Positions 1 to 12,830 of a stretch of 64,000 nt of DNA are shown one piece after another; position 1 is the stretch's first letter; each line of letters starts with the position of its first letter. The stretch covers positions 13,902,001 to 13,966,000 of the forward strand of contig CM072874.1 in NCBI GenBank assembly GCA_036937835.1, read 5' to 3'. The notes under the pieces were generated by a model. It made no database searches. It was not told the origin of the DNA and was given only the letters and a program-made list of their open reading frames with translations. Made by a program: the position numbers and the translations under genes. Source of the stretch: Pampus argenteus. Taxonomy: Eukaryota > Chordata > Actinopteri > Scombriformes > Stromateidae.

Positions 1-682
1 TTTAGTCCCAGGCTTTTAGCCTTGTTTTGCTATAGCTCAGTACAATGTTGACACAGAGGCTTGGGTAGTCAGTAGTATATGTAATGTAAATGTTAAAGGA
101 AGACAAGATGTTCTGCATGCTTGAATGGACGTGTTGTATCGTATGTCTACAATGTCCTCTCTGTGTCAGTGGCATACTGTACATTCTGGTGGAGGTGGGT
201 GTGGGCTGTACAGAGGCAGGCTGAGCTGGACACAGACCTGGTTCCTCCCAAAACGTCAATTGTTCACAAAGATCCAGAGGAAGTTTTTGAATTTTTTTTT
301 TTTCTTGCCATCACAGGTGGGGTCAAAACAAACTTCAAATGATTTCCATGGTTTATGTATTTCATTTGATTTTTGGTGACATCGGGTACAAAAGACCTTC
401 CTGATACATAGAGCACAGTTCCAGTTATAAACAGTTGAAGTTTAGTTGAATAAATTGCAGAGTTTTCACACAACAGTACCCTGTGTTTTTTTGTATTACT
501 CATGTAGGAGTGCCTCAGCATTTCATGAATGCTGTGTTAATAGGCCATCTCTTGATGGGAAAAGGAAAAATGTGCTGGGTGGGACTACAACCTCTCTACT
601 GCAACAACTTGCTTTTGTATGACTGGCCCTAGTTCTGTGCTGCCACAGCTTGTTTATGTATGAGTAACAGGAATACTTTAGT

Positions 683-705
683 ACACACACACACACACAC
701 ACACA
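683..705. repeat. (CA)n microsatellite
   Basis: Uninterrupted AC dinucleotides, about 11 units, in intron. Confidence 0.95.
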
Positions 706-1021
706 TCTACTGTAAAATGTGGAGACAATAATTTCCCCAAATAAAGATTCAAGGTCTGTGGTTGGGTCACATGACAGCTCTGATACAGGCAGCAAACTGC
801 TTTCACATCACTTTTATACTGCAGGAAAGTACAGTTTAAATTTATAGCATCCAAAATAGAAAGATGGAATTAATAAAACCTTTTTGCTATTTTTGATTTT
901 TTTTTTTTTTGTATTTGTTGGACCATTTTACTCATGTAAAGTGTCTTTGAGTACCATGAAAAGCGCTGTATGTTATTATTGTTGTCATTAGTCTCATTAA
1001 GTACTGAGACCAATGTTTCTG

Positions 1022-1035
1022 CCAGAAGGTGGCAG
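1022..1035 (+). promoter_or_regulatory. CTCF-like motif
   Basis: The sequence CCAGAAGGTGGCAG matches 13 of 14 positions of the core CTCF consensus CCASYAGRKGGCRS; the mismatch is A where a pyrimidine is usual. It is a motif match only, with no evidence of occupancy. Confidence 0.35.
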
Positions 1036-2180
1036 CAGCACTGTAGCTACCTCACACACATGCCGTCGGGCAGCACACACACCGGAACAAGCACAGCAAG
1101 TCTGGAGCATCTCTGATTTGCTCGGTGGATCAACTCCACTTGTCTTACTTGTGGTTTGACAGACATACTTCTGAGGATCAGACTGACTTGACGTTTTGTT
1201 AAAATTGACAAAATGCTTTACTCTCTGTACAGATGTTTCATCCGTTTTTTTTCTGCTTGTGTGCTATGAAACCATGTGCAAGATGCAATATGAAAATTAA
1301 AATTACATGGGACAGTAACTTGACTGTCACGTCATACATTATCATACACTATATCAGTATCATACTTTCAAATTTAAAGTAATTTAAGCCTGCTCCTGAT
1401 GAGACAATTAATCCAACCAAATACAGGCCAAATCAGACAAGTTTAAATGAAACGCGACAGCCTCAGCTGGTGATGATTTAATGGATGTCTCTCCTGAGGT
1501 TGAGACGTCCTAATCACAGATGGGGTCATCAGGCGATCACATGATCCTCCAGGGAGGATGGGCCAAAGGTCAGAAGTCACTGAGGAGGGTTGCTTCACTG
1601 CCCCGTGCTGTGTCGAGGGCGGACAGGACAATGAGACAACAATGCATAGCACGTGGGTTAGAGGCTAATGACATGGAGGTCATGGCTTTGATAGTTACAT
1701 ATCTACATCTAGACTAGTAAAAATGATTTACAAATATGTATCGGAATCGGAGATTGTAAGTATCAAACATGTTTATTTAGTAGTGTCTAAATAGTGCATT
1801 CAGATGTTGAATAAATATATTGTTATAAACAATATAGTGGGAATCAATTTCCAAATCTCAGGCGGATCTTTTTTTTTCTTTTTAACAGTGGCAAGTACAG
1901 CTTCTAAACATACATATAGGGAATGTGTCCCAAGTGTAGGCCACCAAAAACCAGATCAACCACACCCTTGGTTCAAGTCCAAGTAGTGAGAACATAAAGA
2001 CAGAGAGAGATTGGCATGTGCGTTGAAGTGATCAACTTACCATCCTCTCTCTGGGAGACCACTGACTGAAACGACAAAGCAGAGATCCTCTTCTCGCACT
2101 TCCTGCTGTCTGTCCGTCTGGGTCTATTGATGACCTACTTTACACTAATCAATATATGAAATGGGGGCAGTTGGTTTCAT

Positions 2181-2226
2181 AGTAGTAGTAGTAGTGGTAG
2201 TAGTAGTAGTAGTGGTAGTAGTGGTG
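2181..2226. repeat. (GTA)n/(GTG) triplet microsatellite
   Basis: Imperfect trinucleotide array of AGT units interrupted by GGT. Confidence 0.9.
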
Positions 2227-3688
2227 TATCTGGGTGACTGGTTGGTAGTATGTTTCATACTATACCAACATATTATGTCTTTTTAGGAACAAGAGCTGTC
2301 TCGTCTAATCTGAACCCCCTTGCCAGCTAAGTCGCCTCAGGCTTACATATCCTGACATACACACACACGTACCGTATATACGCATGCACATACATACACA
2401 CACACGCATGCTCAGCAACACGACATGCTTACTGCAGCAGTTTGTTGTGCTCACTAACCCAGTTAACTGTGATTTGAAGTCAATACAGTTCTGCTTCCTC
2501 ACCACGGTGAACCAGGCCGCTTCAGGTTCAGTAAATGGAGGTTGCAACTCTTCCTGTAAAGCAGCTTTTCTTTGAGGGGAATTAAGAAGCCTTTTCTTCA
2601 GTAGATGTGGGAAAATCATTTATCAAATATCGCTCCTCATATGCATGAAAATTGCATGAAACACCAGTGAGCGTTTAGGTACCGTGCATTATAACCGTGC
2701 TGAAACCACGGTGACGAATTATGGTAGACCTGTTTGTAATTTGTCTTTTTCTCGCAGAGAGATTATATAATTATTATAAAATGGTTTCATCCAGGGATTT
2801 CCCTAAAGTGTGTGCAAAAATCAGCTGCATTCAACACGGCAACAAGAAGAGAAACCAGCCACTATAAATAAGTACATTCATTTTCTCTCTGACATTACTG
2901 GTGACAAGATGGCACAACAATGTTATATAATATTTTAGCACCTTTTATCTCTCATCTCCGTCTCCCGTTTGTGTCTTTTTCCTATAGGTGTTGTTTTCCT
3001 TTGTCTGTTCACTCCTTCTTTCTCGCTCCCGTCCTCCTTCATCACTTTCTCTCTGCTCCTTCTATTCCTGCAAACCCTTCGTTCCTGTGTCAGACAGCGA
3101 ACATCACATCAGGGGTGTGTTTGTCCATTGCATTAAAGGCTCCCCAGTCCCCAGTGTTCATCTGCTGCTTCCGCTGGCTCCCCCTGCTTGGCTCAGTTTA
3201 CTAGTACACACACGCTATGCTCACACGCACATGCACCAGAAACTATGTTTTCACAAAAAGCTTTCTTTTGGTCTCTCTTTCTCTCTGCTTTTGATTTTTT
3301 TATGTGGGTGCTATATCACTACTATATACTGTATAATAAGCATTTTAAGATTGCTTTAAAAAAATATGAAATGTAAAAGGTTTATCTGGCTGTTCCAACA
3401 AAGGCAACACACTGCAAATATGTTTTGCAGAAAATCCACTGTAGCTGGCTTATTTTTCTTTGTGCGTTTCTTTGCTAAACTGCAGCTGGCTCGATCTTAA
3501 AGAGGGATGACCGTTAGGGGAATATTGTTTCTCTTCTTTCAGCTGTCAGAAGTTTCAAAGGACAGTGCAGCTTCTAGTTGTCTTAATTTTAGCTGTAGTT
3601 GACCATTTCATATTATATAACATGCCATAATCTTACAGGAACTATCTCTGTACTGAATTGGTCTGTCTGTGGGTGTGTGAGAGCAGCA

Positions 3689-3690
<2 letters not shown>

Positions 3691-3721
<31 letters not shown>

Positions 3722-3914
3722 CCAGTCAACCATGCAGTCCACCTGTTTAAAGTAGTTGCCCTTGTGGCCTCAGTAGCTGATCTGTTTATTTCATACGACA
3801 GACGCTACTATGTAGCTGTTTCCCACACACACACACACCCACACCCACCCTCTCTCTCTGTCAGTCTCTTAATGTTTTGACAGCTGACCCTGATAGACTA
3901 CTATTTATATCTAG

Positions 3915-3952
<38 letters not shown>
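3691..3952. repeat. Cluster of TG/CA microsatellites
   Basis: Two TG arrays (3691-3719 and 3920-3952) flank a shorter CA array near 3824-3838, all within 260 bp of intron. Confidence 0.9.
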
Positions 3953-3953
<1 letters not shown>

Positions 3954-4403
3954 ACTGCTGTCATGTGTGTATATAAGTGGTATGTCTATGCCTATGGTGT
4001 CAATTTGATAAGCAGAGTTTTGGCATAGTCCAAGTGGCTTCTGTCGAGCTACTGCGTTTGTGATTTACATGGTGCCGAGACGTTTCACACACTCTAAACA
4101 ACGAGCTAATCTTTTAAAAGCTTTCACTTTTCAAATACTAAACACACTCTTAGCCGATTGCAGATTTTGTACATTGTATGTGTGAGAACATGTGTGTTTA
4201 ATATACAAATAGTAACACAGATCAGAACATCGTGTGTGTAGCATGTCTTTGGTAGAGATGCACTGATCCAATTCGTCAGATTGGCCGGCCTGATGTGATG
4301 ATTCACTTTAAATACAGATTCTTTATTTACAGTTTCGGATACAGTTTTTCAATCCTCAGTGAGTTCCTAATACTGATTTGAATTGTATTTTTCTGCTCTG
4401 CAG

Positions 4404-4474
4404 GACCTGCACAGCATCTACTGCCACCTCTATCATATGGACGTCCTCTCTCACCTCAGGGAACATCAGTTAAG
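4404..4474 (+). CDS. rapgef6: RAPGEF6-type exon: N-terminal helical segment
   Basis: This 71 nt exon is bounded by a pyrimidine-rich acceptor ending TCTGCAG and a donor AG|GTTTGT. It encodes DLHSIYCHLYHMDVLSHLR then EHQL plus two bases of an Arg codon. From family knowledge, this is the segment of PDZ-GEFs (RAPGEF2/RAPGEF6) just before the first cyclic-nucleotide-binding-like domain. The core LREHQLR is nearly invariant there. The exon starts in phase 0 and ends in phase 2, and the next exon restores the frame. It contains no start codon suitable for initiation: the single Met is internal to a conserved segment. The usual first coding exon must therefore lie upstream. Confidence 0.85.
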
Positions 4475-5107
4475 GTTTGTCATTTGAATTTCACTCCATA
4501 ACTCCATTAAAAAAAGACCAAACTTAAGCCAAACTTATTTTCTCTTTTAATTTTTGTTTTAATATTTGAGTTTGCTTATTTTACTATTAAATGAGGCATC
4601 AATTAACTTTAGTGTAGCACATAGGCTACAAAGGCTCTTTTTTTAATGTGAATTGTTATACGTGACACATGTTTTGCTTTTTGCCCCAGGTTGGTTTACC
4701 GATATTACCAATATTTTAAACCCCACAGGATGATAGGAGGCTAACAAACCTCTGCACAGTTATTAAGATAGTCTATTTGACTTGTGTTTACAAACCCTGG
4801 TTCTACGGTAATTAGGTTCAATCAGCCAAATGCAAAGACACAGTGAAATTCTGCTATTGCTCAGAGCAAAGAAAATGAATGTAGGTTGGGCTGCCGCCAG
4901 AAATCGTGTAGTGGGTCAGTGTAACACTCCACATTGACAGATAGTAATGATGGTGTCGTGAGCGGAAGAGCTCAGTGCCTTCTGGAAAAAAAGTGTTAGA
5001 TGGATATGTGATTGATCGTGAGAGATAGAAATATACTAGGGTATGTTTTGGAGAGAAAAAAAGCTTTTAAGATCCATTTTTTTTTATAATCTTTATCTTT
5101 GTCTCAG
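4475..5107 (+). other. rapgef6: Intron, 633 bp
   Basis: AT-rich intron starting GTTTGT and ending TTTGTCTCAG. No repeat or secondary gene was seen. Confidence 0.8.
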
Positions 5108-5164
5108 GTCGATGTGTACCTCAGCCAGGTATGAGCGACATGAAGCAAACCACATCCTGTTCTA
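5108..5164 (+). CDS. rapgef6: RAPGEF6-type exon: start of first cNMP-binding-like domain
   Basis: This 57 nt exon follows an acceptor GTCTCAG and ends at the donor TTCTA|GTAAGT. It completes the Arg codon of the previous exon and encodes SMCTSARYERHEANHILF plus two bases of a Tyr codon. The RYERHEAN segment matches PDZ-GEF proteins just where the first cyclic-nucleotide-binding-like fold begins. These residues are closer to my recollection of RAPGEF2 than of RAPGEF6 (RYERYSGN). The downstream exons favour RAPGEF6, so paralogue assignment rests on the gene as a whole. Confidence 0.85.
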
Positions 5165-6179
5165 GTAAGTATATGATGTTAGAGTAAACATAGTTGTGTT
5201 TATCTCTTTTGTGCTGCATTTGCTCTTTCTGTTTGAGTTTTATTCAAATGTTTGAAAAGTTTGTTTTGTTCAAATATAAGTTTTGCAATGTATTTAAAGA
5301 ATACCTTGCTTCACATAAACATTTACTTAAAACAACACTAACACTAAGTAGCTGCAGCACAGGAAGCGATGGATTGCTGAGGGGCACATGAGGAAATGTA
5401 TACTCTCTGGGATGTGAACAAATATGTGTTTATTGCATTACGCACATGTGTTTTGTGGATGATTCACAGCAGTTGCATTCAAACTCGACAGGAACAAAAG
5501 CGCAATGTCATCAAAAAATGTGAGCGCATCTTTCCCAACCAGACGACTGTAAGCTTGTTCAGTACTACTTTACATATGCAGGTGTTGAGGTAAACTTGTA
5601 TTTTCCCTGTCACTTTCAGTTTTTATTGTGTGTGTGTGTACATAAATGAGCTTCTTCATTGTCTTTCCCATTTATGCTCTTATGACTTACTTATACTCTT
5701 ATGAAATGCACTGTTAGATAATAATGCTGCTTATATTCTATGTTTTTGTTATTGTCAACAAATCCAAAACAAATCTCTCAGTACTGTCAAGACATAAGTC
5801 TTTAAAAACAAGTCGCATATAAATATTTACTCTCATTAAATAAAGCCTAAAACAGCTGGGAAGTGAAACAGGAACAAATATTGCACCATGTTCATGGTGA
5901 TGTTTGATTATGTCGTGTGACTCACTGATGTGTTTTTAGTAGTTGGAGGAATAGGCTATTATCAGGCTGCTTCTTAAATGAACTTCTCATGTACTCAGTA
6001 AAACCTGAAGTCATTTGCCGGAGGTGTTTTTGCATTTTATTTTTTCACTTAAGGTTTAAAGTACTGTTGCCAGGATGACAACGCTGATCTAGAGCCGACA
6101 GTAATGTTGACAGATCCGATGACAACATGTCTGCTTTCCTCTCTGCCAGTCTGTCAGGGTGTGTGAATGAATGGATACT

Positions 6180-6640
6180 GAGATGGATGAGGCAGAGTGT
6201 AAAAAAATAAGTCATTTCAGCATCGTGGAGAGGAAGGAGAGAAAAGGAATGAGAGTGGTACGAGAGGATTGGTGAAGGAAGACGAAGGGTGTTGAAAACA
6301 GGAAAGCAGATGATGAAATGAAGAGATATAATGACAGGAGAGGAGAGGAGAGGCAGTGGTTGCAAATGAGAGATGTAAGGAGTATTATTAAAAGGGAAGA
6401 TAATGAGAGGAGAGGACTGAATAGGAGGAGAGAAAACAAGAATTTCTCTGTAGCAATTTCCTACAGAGAAGGAGGGAGGAAAAGGATACTAATGTCAAGA
6501 GGGAGGAGAGACAAGAACATTAAACAAGGGGAGGAATGAGGAATTTGAAACAAGGCAGAAGAGGGATGAGGGCAGCCGAGATGTGGAGGAAGTGTGAGAG
6601 TTAGAGGGTGGACAGAGACGGATGAAAGGATGAGGGAGAA
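6180..6640 (+). repeat. Purine-rich low-complexity tract
   Basis: About 460 bases dominated by A and G on the plus strand with recurring AGGAG and GAGAGG units. It produces long spurious open frames on both strands. Confidence 0.75.
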
Positions 6641-6827
6641 GCTCCACATCCTGCTGATGTATTATCATGCTGTCTGGAATCACATTAGACACTCGGTGGT
6701 TTAATTTACCATCAAATAAACACACACAAAAGATCTCCCTCTCCACTGCACTCTGCCGCTCTCTACCAGGGGCGAGTCTTAAGTACCTTAATCCAGAACA
6801 AAGCGCCTGCCATGTCCAATTAGTCAG

Positions 6828-6829
<2 letters not shown>

Positions 6830-6860
<31 letters not shown>
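6830..6860. repeat. (CA)n microsatellite
   Basis: About 15 uninterrupted CA units in intron. Confidence 0.95.
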
Positions 6861-6862
<2 letters not shown>

Positions 6863-7756
6863 CAGACAGCAATCAAGGTTTCTCCAGTGAAAACACACAG
6901 TAATAGTAGTAAATCATGTTGGCCTCACTCAAAGCCAAGAAGATAACAAGACACTAATGTTTTCTTTCTATTCTTTTAAACACATTTATGTTGGGCTTTA
7001 CTACACTACATTTAGTAAGAAAACAAGGCAGAAATGGCATGTCATACTTATTTTTGAATGCAAATAACAGTCTGCCAAATGAATGTAATGTAATCAGAGA
7101 TCAGTTGATGCTTTATAAGAAATATAAACTTTATCAATATAGTACAGTATCCAGTATTTGTCAGGAAGGACTTTCACAACATTGATCATTTGGAACAGCA
7201 AATATAAAGGCTTTGAAACCACGTGTAGGCCGAATCAACACACTGAAATCACTACTTTAATACAATATTTATCATGCAATCACACACACAAAAAAATCTG
7301 ATTTTGTACATATTGCACATATTACACATCTCCCAAACCGAAGAAACGAAGAGATGGAGAAAAACACAAGCTGTCAGACTATAAGATCCAATCCAGCAAC
7401 AAAGATGCATAGTGATTAATTTTCAGGCCCAGTGTGGATACATGGTGGTATCATCTTATAAAATCAGAGTTTTGGAATTTGATTGTAAAAATTGCACAGA
7501 AATATCCAATGAAAGGCTAAATAATGGGTGGATTTATCTTCATCTGTCCAATTGTATCTCTCTCTGCCTCCAAATCGACTTCAGATTTACACCGTAAATG
7601 TTGTGAGTTTGTTGCATCGTGTTACCCTCGACTACGAATGAATCGTGTAAACCTCAGTTATTCAAAATAGCAAAATACCAAAATGTGCAGTTATATGTAA
7701 AAGTGAAAACGCTCTGCCCGTGTATTTCAATGCATGTAGTAATTGTAAGTTTACAT

Positions 7757-7829
7757 ACAGTACCAGTTTGGACACACTTTCTCATTAAAGTAAATGGGAA
7801 GGTCTGTCCAAACCTTTTATTGGTACTGA
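7757..7829. mobile_element. Short palindromic MITE-like element
   Basis: An inverted repeat of roughly 30 bp arms around a few central bases. The left arm carries ACAGTACCAGTTTGG and ACACACTTTCTCATT; the right arm carries AAATGGGAAGGTCTGTCC and TTGGTACTG. Fish genomes commonly hold such foldback copies built from Tc1-like terminal repeats, recognisable by GGACACACTTTCTCATT. The family assignment is from memory of that signature. Confidence 0.6.
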
Positions 7830-8897
7830 ATATCATACAGAAAAGCTGAAGAACAGGATACATTTCCATACTGAGTTCTTTCTACTATGATTCATCTCTC
7901 AGTCTCACTCTTCAAACACTCCTCATTTCTCTGTCTATTCCCAGTCCCTGTATTGATGTTCATAACCACTGGCATGGATACTTTCATGATTGCATCTTGG
8001 CTTGCAGCTGATTCAAGCGTCCGGCTTATTATCAAGTTAATTGGACTGGTATTGAGGGTTAATGGATAAAATGAATACATTACACAGCGAAAAACGGCCA
8101 CAGAGCCTATGTTTTTAATTTGTTTATTTTCAGATCAAAGAAATCCATGTTGCAGCTGTTGTGAATGGGCGGCCGGATTATGTGTCTCTTCAGCACTGTT
8201 CATTTCAGTCCTTTTAGAATGACTGCCTGCCGTTAATGGATTCTCTCCACCTCGCACATTATGTCATGGTTCTATAGTGCTCGGCATCCTAAGAATACAT
8301 TTATGCTAAAACAGAATGCAACACTTGGGATTCGACGCTCGCATACACACTTTACATTTTAGTTCAGGCATCTAACTCAGTTCTCGTTACACAACTGCTA
8401 CATTTTTCATAGCTTTTCAAAATGTCACCATATTATCCTGGTTTGTATCAAATTGTTCTCTTTTTAGCCAGTTCAGCCATAAATGCATAAATACCAATGT
8501 TGAAAAGAATAGAATAGACCATTTTTGTCAGCCTAGGTGTGTGTATACATTATCTCACCAAGACATACTGTAAGTCAGCACAATAATAGAAAGCAGAACA
8601 TATGAGAGGAACAGGGAACCATCAGTGTCATCAAGTGTAGCTATGGCGACACCTGAAATGAGGATGCAGCAGAGGTGGTGGCATTCAGAGGAAACTAGAC
8701 TCATCAAGTATGGCTCAACTTTGAGTAAATAGATTTTCTTCACTGCTGTCTGAAACAATTGAAGCAAAACACATGTATGACAAGGAGGGGAAGTTAATTC
8801 ATAAAAAGTTCACATCATCAACACTTTTCAACACATTTAGACTGTGAGCACAGTCTGCAGCGTTTCACAAAAGTGTGATCTTTTGTCTCTGTTCCAG

Positions 8898-8981
8898 CCC
8901 TGACAGCATCGCTACCTGTTGGTACATCCTGCTCTCTGGATCAGTCTTCGTCAAGGAGCACATGTACCTGGCAAGGTGCTG
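8898..8981 (+). CDS. rapgef6: RAPGEF6-type exon: core of first cNMP-binding-like domain
   Basis: This 84 nt exon follows the acceptor TCTGTTCCAG and ends at a donor TG|GTATGT. It encodes PDSIATCWYILLSGSVFVK then EHMYLARC, with the first base finishing Tyr and the last two starting Cys. CWYILLSGSV is the family hallmark of the first cyclic-nucleotide-binding-like domain: two beta strands around a Gly turn. The IATCWY form resembles RAPGEF6 (IARCWY) slightly more than RAPGEF2 (IGTCWY). The EHMYLARC segment is more divergent than the rest. Confidence 0.9.
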
Positions 8982-9085
8982 GTATGTAACAATCAGCAAC
9001 ACAAGCATGCATACACACAAGCACGCATACACACACACCCACACACACATAGTAAAAGAGAGAGCAATATCATGGTGGAGGTGTT

Positions 9086-9123
9086 CAAATCTCATCTTCT
9101 CACCCTATAGAAGATGAGATTTG
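9086..9123. repeat. Perfect 15 bp hairpin, 8-nt loop
   Basis: CAAATCTCATCTTCT is followed, after the loop CACCCTAT, by its exact reverse complement. Similarity stops abruptly on both sides, so this is an isolated snap-back rather than part of a longer element. Confidence 0.9.
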
Positions 9124-10834
9124 TCTGACATTACACATGACGCTACCTTATCTTGTCACCTTGTCAGTTGGAGTGTGTATGTCTATTTGTGTATTTTTGT
9201 CTGTCTGCGTGTTCAGCCGTTAGGTGAAAATGGGGACAGCGTGTCACTGAGCGGTAAGGTATGAAAAAACTGTCAGGTTATACTGACATGAGAGGTGTGT
9301 ACTTTCACACACAAAAACACCCACACATATATATTACACTTGTGTGATATAGTATCACGTTGAACGACACAGAACAGATTCACATGAAGTCTCACCTCCT
9401 TCAGTAGGGTTGACGGAAAATGAGGTAATACCTCAACTGAGAGTCGGTTACCTTTGCACTTGAATTTGATTATATATTAAAACATTAGCTTAGCAACTTC
9501 CCGGAGTCTTCAGTTTATAGTGTTTTGTGTGGCGATTCATTGGGAACATATGATCTGATAAATTCAGATTGCCAGACATTTTCAGCCATGTTTTCCCCCC
9601 ATAATCAGCCGGACTGCCAAAAACTGATTATAAATACCACAAACAGAGATGTTGCACCTGTTTAAACACTGGAATCGATTGTAATACAGGAAGCTGTGAC
9701 ATAAATTGCTTGAGGTCAGCCATCAGCTCCATGTTTGCCTTCGCTCCGTTGTTGTAGTTGGACAGAAACAGAAGCGACACATGCCAGAAATGGAAAGAAG
9801 GAGGCAGGTACCATCAGTCCAGTCATTTCAAAATCAAAAAAAATTCTGACCTCTTAACCTGAAAGCTTCACCTACTGAAGGGTGTTGGTCTCATGCTCCA
9901 TCATCCATTCACATTAACAGAGTTCCTACCGGGAACTAATTTCCTAGAAAAAGAAGCAGCTTTGGTAGTTTTATCCTGAAGAGAAAAAGTCAGTTTAATA
10001 AATTCTCAACACAGTACATTTGTTGGATGTAAGATGTCTTACATTTCCACTTCTCACTAGTGTAACATGCATATTGGATCACGATTGGTTTCCACCCTGG
10101 TTGTGATTGTTGTGGTTGTCACAAATCATGCTCAAAGGGTGCACGGCTTAAACTCAGATTTCTGACAAGCACAGAGAAACTTTCCATTTTCAGCAGACCA
10201 ATGTGAAACAACAGCCATCTAGTGTTGATCTCTGCACATACATCACTCTGCACAGTAAAGCTCAAACATTCAGCTGTAGGAACAAGAAGAAACAAACATT
10301 TTTGAGTTGAAGGGCACTTTGAGTAACTGTCGGTTATTTCTGATAACGGTGCCGGCTACATCTGTAAAACTGAAATTAAGGAAATAACACCTGAGAACCA
10401 AGGATGATCACAAGTCTGTCCTAAAACAACAACAAGTCAGTTGCCAGTATGAACCTTGACACGTTTTTCCTGCTGTTATCATTCCTCTTGGTCGTACTGA
10501 CCTTCATAATACACTTTCAGTGCAAGTGATTGGCGATCATATCCACGGCCTTCCTTCTGTACAAAAATGTATTTTAACGTTTGAAGCTAATATGAGTCTT
10601 CAACAGACCAACTGCCTTTTTGGTGCCAAATTCCCTCTCTTTGTTACTTCCACTGCAGCCGAACAGGAAAACACTGTATGTCGAGGCACAGAGAGGGATA
10701 CGTAGAAAGAACAGAGGTCAAATTAGCCGGTTTGATGTGAAGTTAGTTGGTCCAACAACAACAACATGAAGCACCAGCTGACCAACTGTAGCAGAAAGAG
10801 TAATTTACCAAATAATAATAACCTCAGGGCAGAT

Positions 10835-10882
10835 TGTGTGTGTGTGTGCGTGTGTGTGTGTGTGTGCGTGCGTGCGCGTGTG
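10835..10882. repeat. (TG)n microsatellite with CG interruptions
   Basis: TG array degrading into GTGC/GCGT units at its 3' side. Confidence 0.9.
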
Positions 10883-12434
10883 CATTCCAGTGTGGGTCAG
10901 TTGATAACAGAGTAAAGGGCGGGGTGGGGGAAGGTTGTTGCCATGCAAAGTGCTGGAGGGTGTGTATGTGTTGGAGTACTAGTAGCAACAGGGGGTCTTG
11001 GAAAGGGTCGCAGAGGGAGCTAATCGGGGGGAGTGGTGTGTGTATGTATGTGTGTGTGGGGAATGCGGAAGCCCTGGCAGAACAGTGGCTGGCCATGTGT
11101 TCCTGAGCAGCCTGGAGCCCAGAAGCACATCCAGGCAGGAAATGAGCAGGCTACACACACACACCTCCCTGGAGCCAGCGGACAGACAGACAGAACAGAA
11201 CAGAACAGAGTAGAGCGGGAGGGAGCACAGACACTTCTCAGTTAAAGACAAACTAAAAGACAGTCACTTAATTCTGCTTTCACCTTGTTCACACTCTGGA
11301 GTATTAAACAAACACGCTCGGATCTATACCTGGATTTTTAGTGGAATATTGTCCTTTTCTCCTTCTCATTCTGGATAACATGCTGAATTTCATTTCACTT
11401 ACAAGGAATCCAAAGAAGTGGACCCCTAAAATTCCTATTCCTGGTTAGTGATCCTAAAGTTTTTCTTCCTCTAATTCTCATGTTTTAGTTTAGTGGCCGT
11501 TGCTGGAATGTAACAGTGAATGTGGGCTAATTCAGCTGATATTTTTCAAAACTCCCTCTCTCTTTCTCGGTGCATTCTTCTACCTAACTTGTTCTATTTC
11601 CTGCCTGCCATCGTCTAACCAACCGCTAAGCCAGGAATTTCCCATGGCGCTGTGGTAGGATAGCTTACCACCGCTGGGCCCCACAGCTCTGGAAAACACA
11701 CCGCTAACTCCTGTGTGTTGTCGTTCTTTATCTACACTGATTATCTTAAAGAGAAGCAGATTTCTTCATATTACAAAAAAGATCATAGATGAGCTAAAGG
11801 CTCTCGGTTGAAATGTTTGTACTGGCGCACTTATTTACTTTATTCTTCGAGTTATTAATGACTTACTTTGAAGTCAAACAATTCAAATAAACTGGATCAA
11901 ATCATGGTTTTGATGCAAACTCACAGTCAGGACACATGTAATGTGCTAGACCAAACTATGTTTGTGTCCTCTATGATATTAAGGATGCAGGACGACGGTT
12001 TACTCATAAATTAGTGTGTTTCTTTTCTTCCTTGAAGCTCCACAAGTAAAACATTTAAACGTGGCTCGATGTTCATCTGTTTTTCAGGAAACTTTCAGCG
12101 CTTCAAGAAAGATTACAGCAATGCAGTACATTTACGTTCAGTCAAGTGTGAATGGTCATGTCTCTGTTTAAACTATGAAGAGAATCAGGTTTGAATTAGC
12201 CCTGAACTGCTCATACTGTTGTTTTGTAAATTAATTTTAATGTTTCTGAATGACCCCTACGTCATTCCTTGGCGGCTGTCTGGCAGTTCTTATGTGTGCT
12301 GGTGGTCCGTCTGTAGTGCTGACTGCTGGCCAGCTCTCCAGTCTTCTTTACTGTGTATGAGTCAGAGTGGTCAGCTTTAGCCAGCCAAAAGCTAAAACTG
12401 ATAAGAAGAAGCCAGGAGCTCTGAGAAGTAGAAT

Positions 12435-12436
<2 letters not shown>

Positions 12437-12482
<46 letters not shown>
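12437..12482. repeat. (TG)n microsatellite
   Basis: About 23 uninterrupted TG units. Confidence 0.95.
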
Positions 12483-12486
<4 letters not shown>

Positions 12487-12830
12487 TTTGTGTGTCAGGC
12501 TGTGGTCTGCGGCTTTCTTTCGTTACCGTTGGTGATCATATCCATGGAAACATAGTTGCCAAATGGGCCTGGATGTGTGTTTTGATTAGATCAGTCTCAA
12601 AGATTTGCACTCAGCATAACATAGTTTTGACTTTGGAAGTGACACTTGTATCAATGCCAAAAACAAGCCTTTATAGAAGAGAGTTCAGAGCGAGCAAAGA
12701 GCAAAAAGTAGTTAATCGTCAAACTTTTCTACAAGTCTTCTGGTGACATCCACATAAAAATGATGCTGCAAGTGTGTATCAGGAGATTTCTAGAAGTGAC
12801 TATTTTCCTCTTGTTTGTGATAGTCTATAA

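Larger units (their letters stand above)
1..4403 (+). other. rapgef6: Upstream intron (before first recognised exon)
   Basis: No coding exon was recognised here. The family's usual first exon, which encodes about 23 residues ending just before the Asp-Leu of the next exon, was not found and probably lies before base 1. The stretch contains a CA array near 683, a GTA/GTG triplet array near 2181, TG arrays near 3691 and 3920, a CTCF-like motif near 1022, and otherwise AT-rich unique-looking sequence. Short open frames on both strands show no recognisable protein. A motif near 4251 resembles the start of a common fish repeat, too short to classify. Confidence 0.6.
5165..8897 (+). other. rapgef6: Intron, 3.7 kb
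   Basis: Contains a strongly purine-rich stretch on the plus strand (about 6180-6640), a CA array at 6830-6860 and a short palindromic MITE-like element at 7757-7829. Open frames in the purine tract and in CA repeats are composition artefacts. No other gene was seen. Confidence 0.75.

Noticed and set aside
9086..9123. MicroRNA precursor for this and the other perfect hairpins
   Set aside because: Stems of 12-16 bp are too short for a Drosha/Dicer substrate and the flanks do not pair.
11380..11448. A 22-codon ATG frame (MLNFISLTRNPKKWTPKIPI...) ending at a donor-like CCTG|GTTAGT after leader-like sequence, as a further first exon
   Set aside because: It would leave the frame in phase 1. Joining to 17220, 22891 or 53385 gives early stops, and the only phase-compatible exon (59549) would skip several conserved ones.
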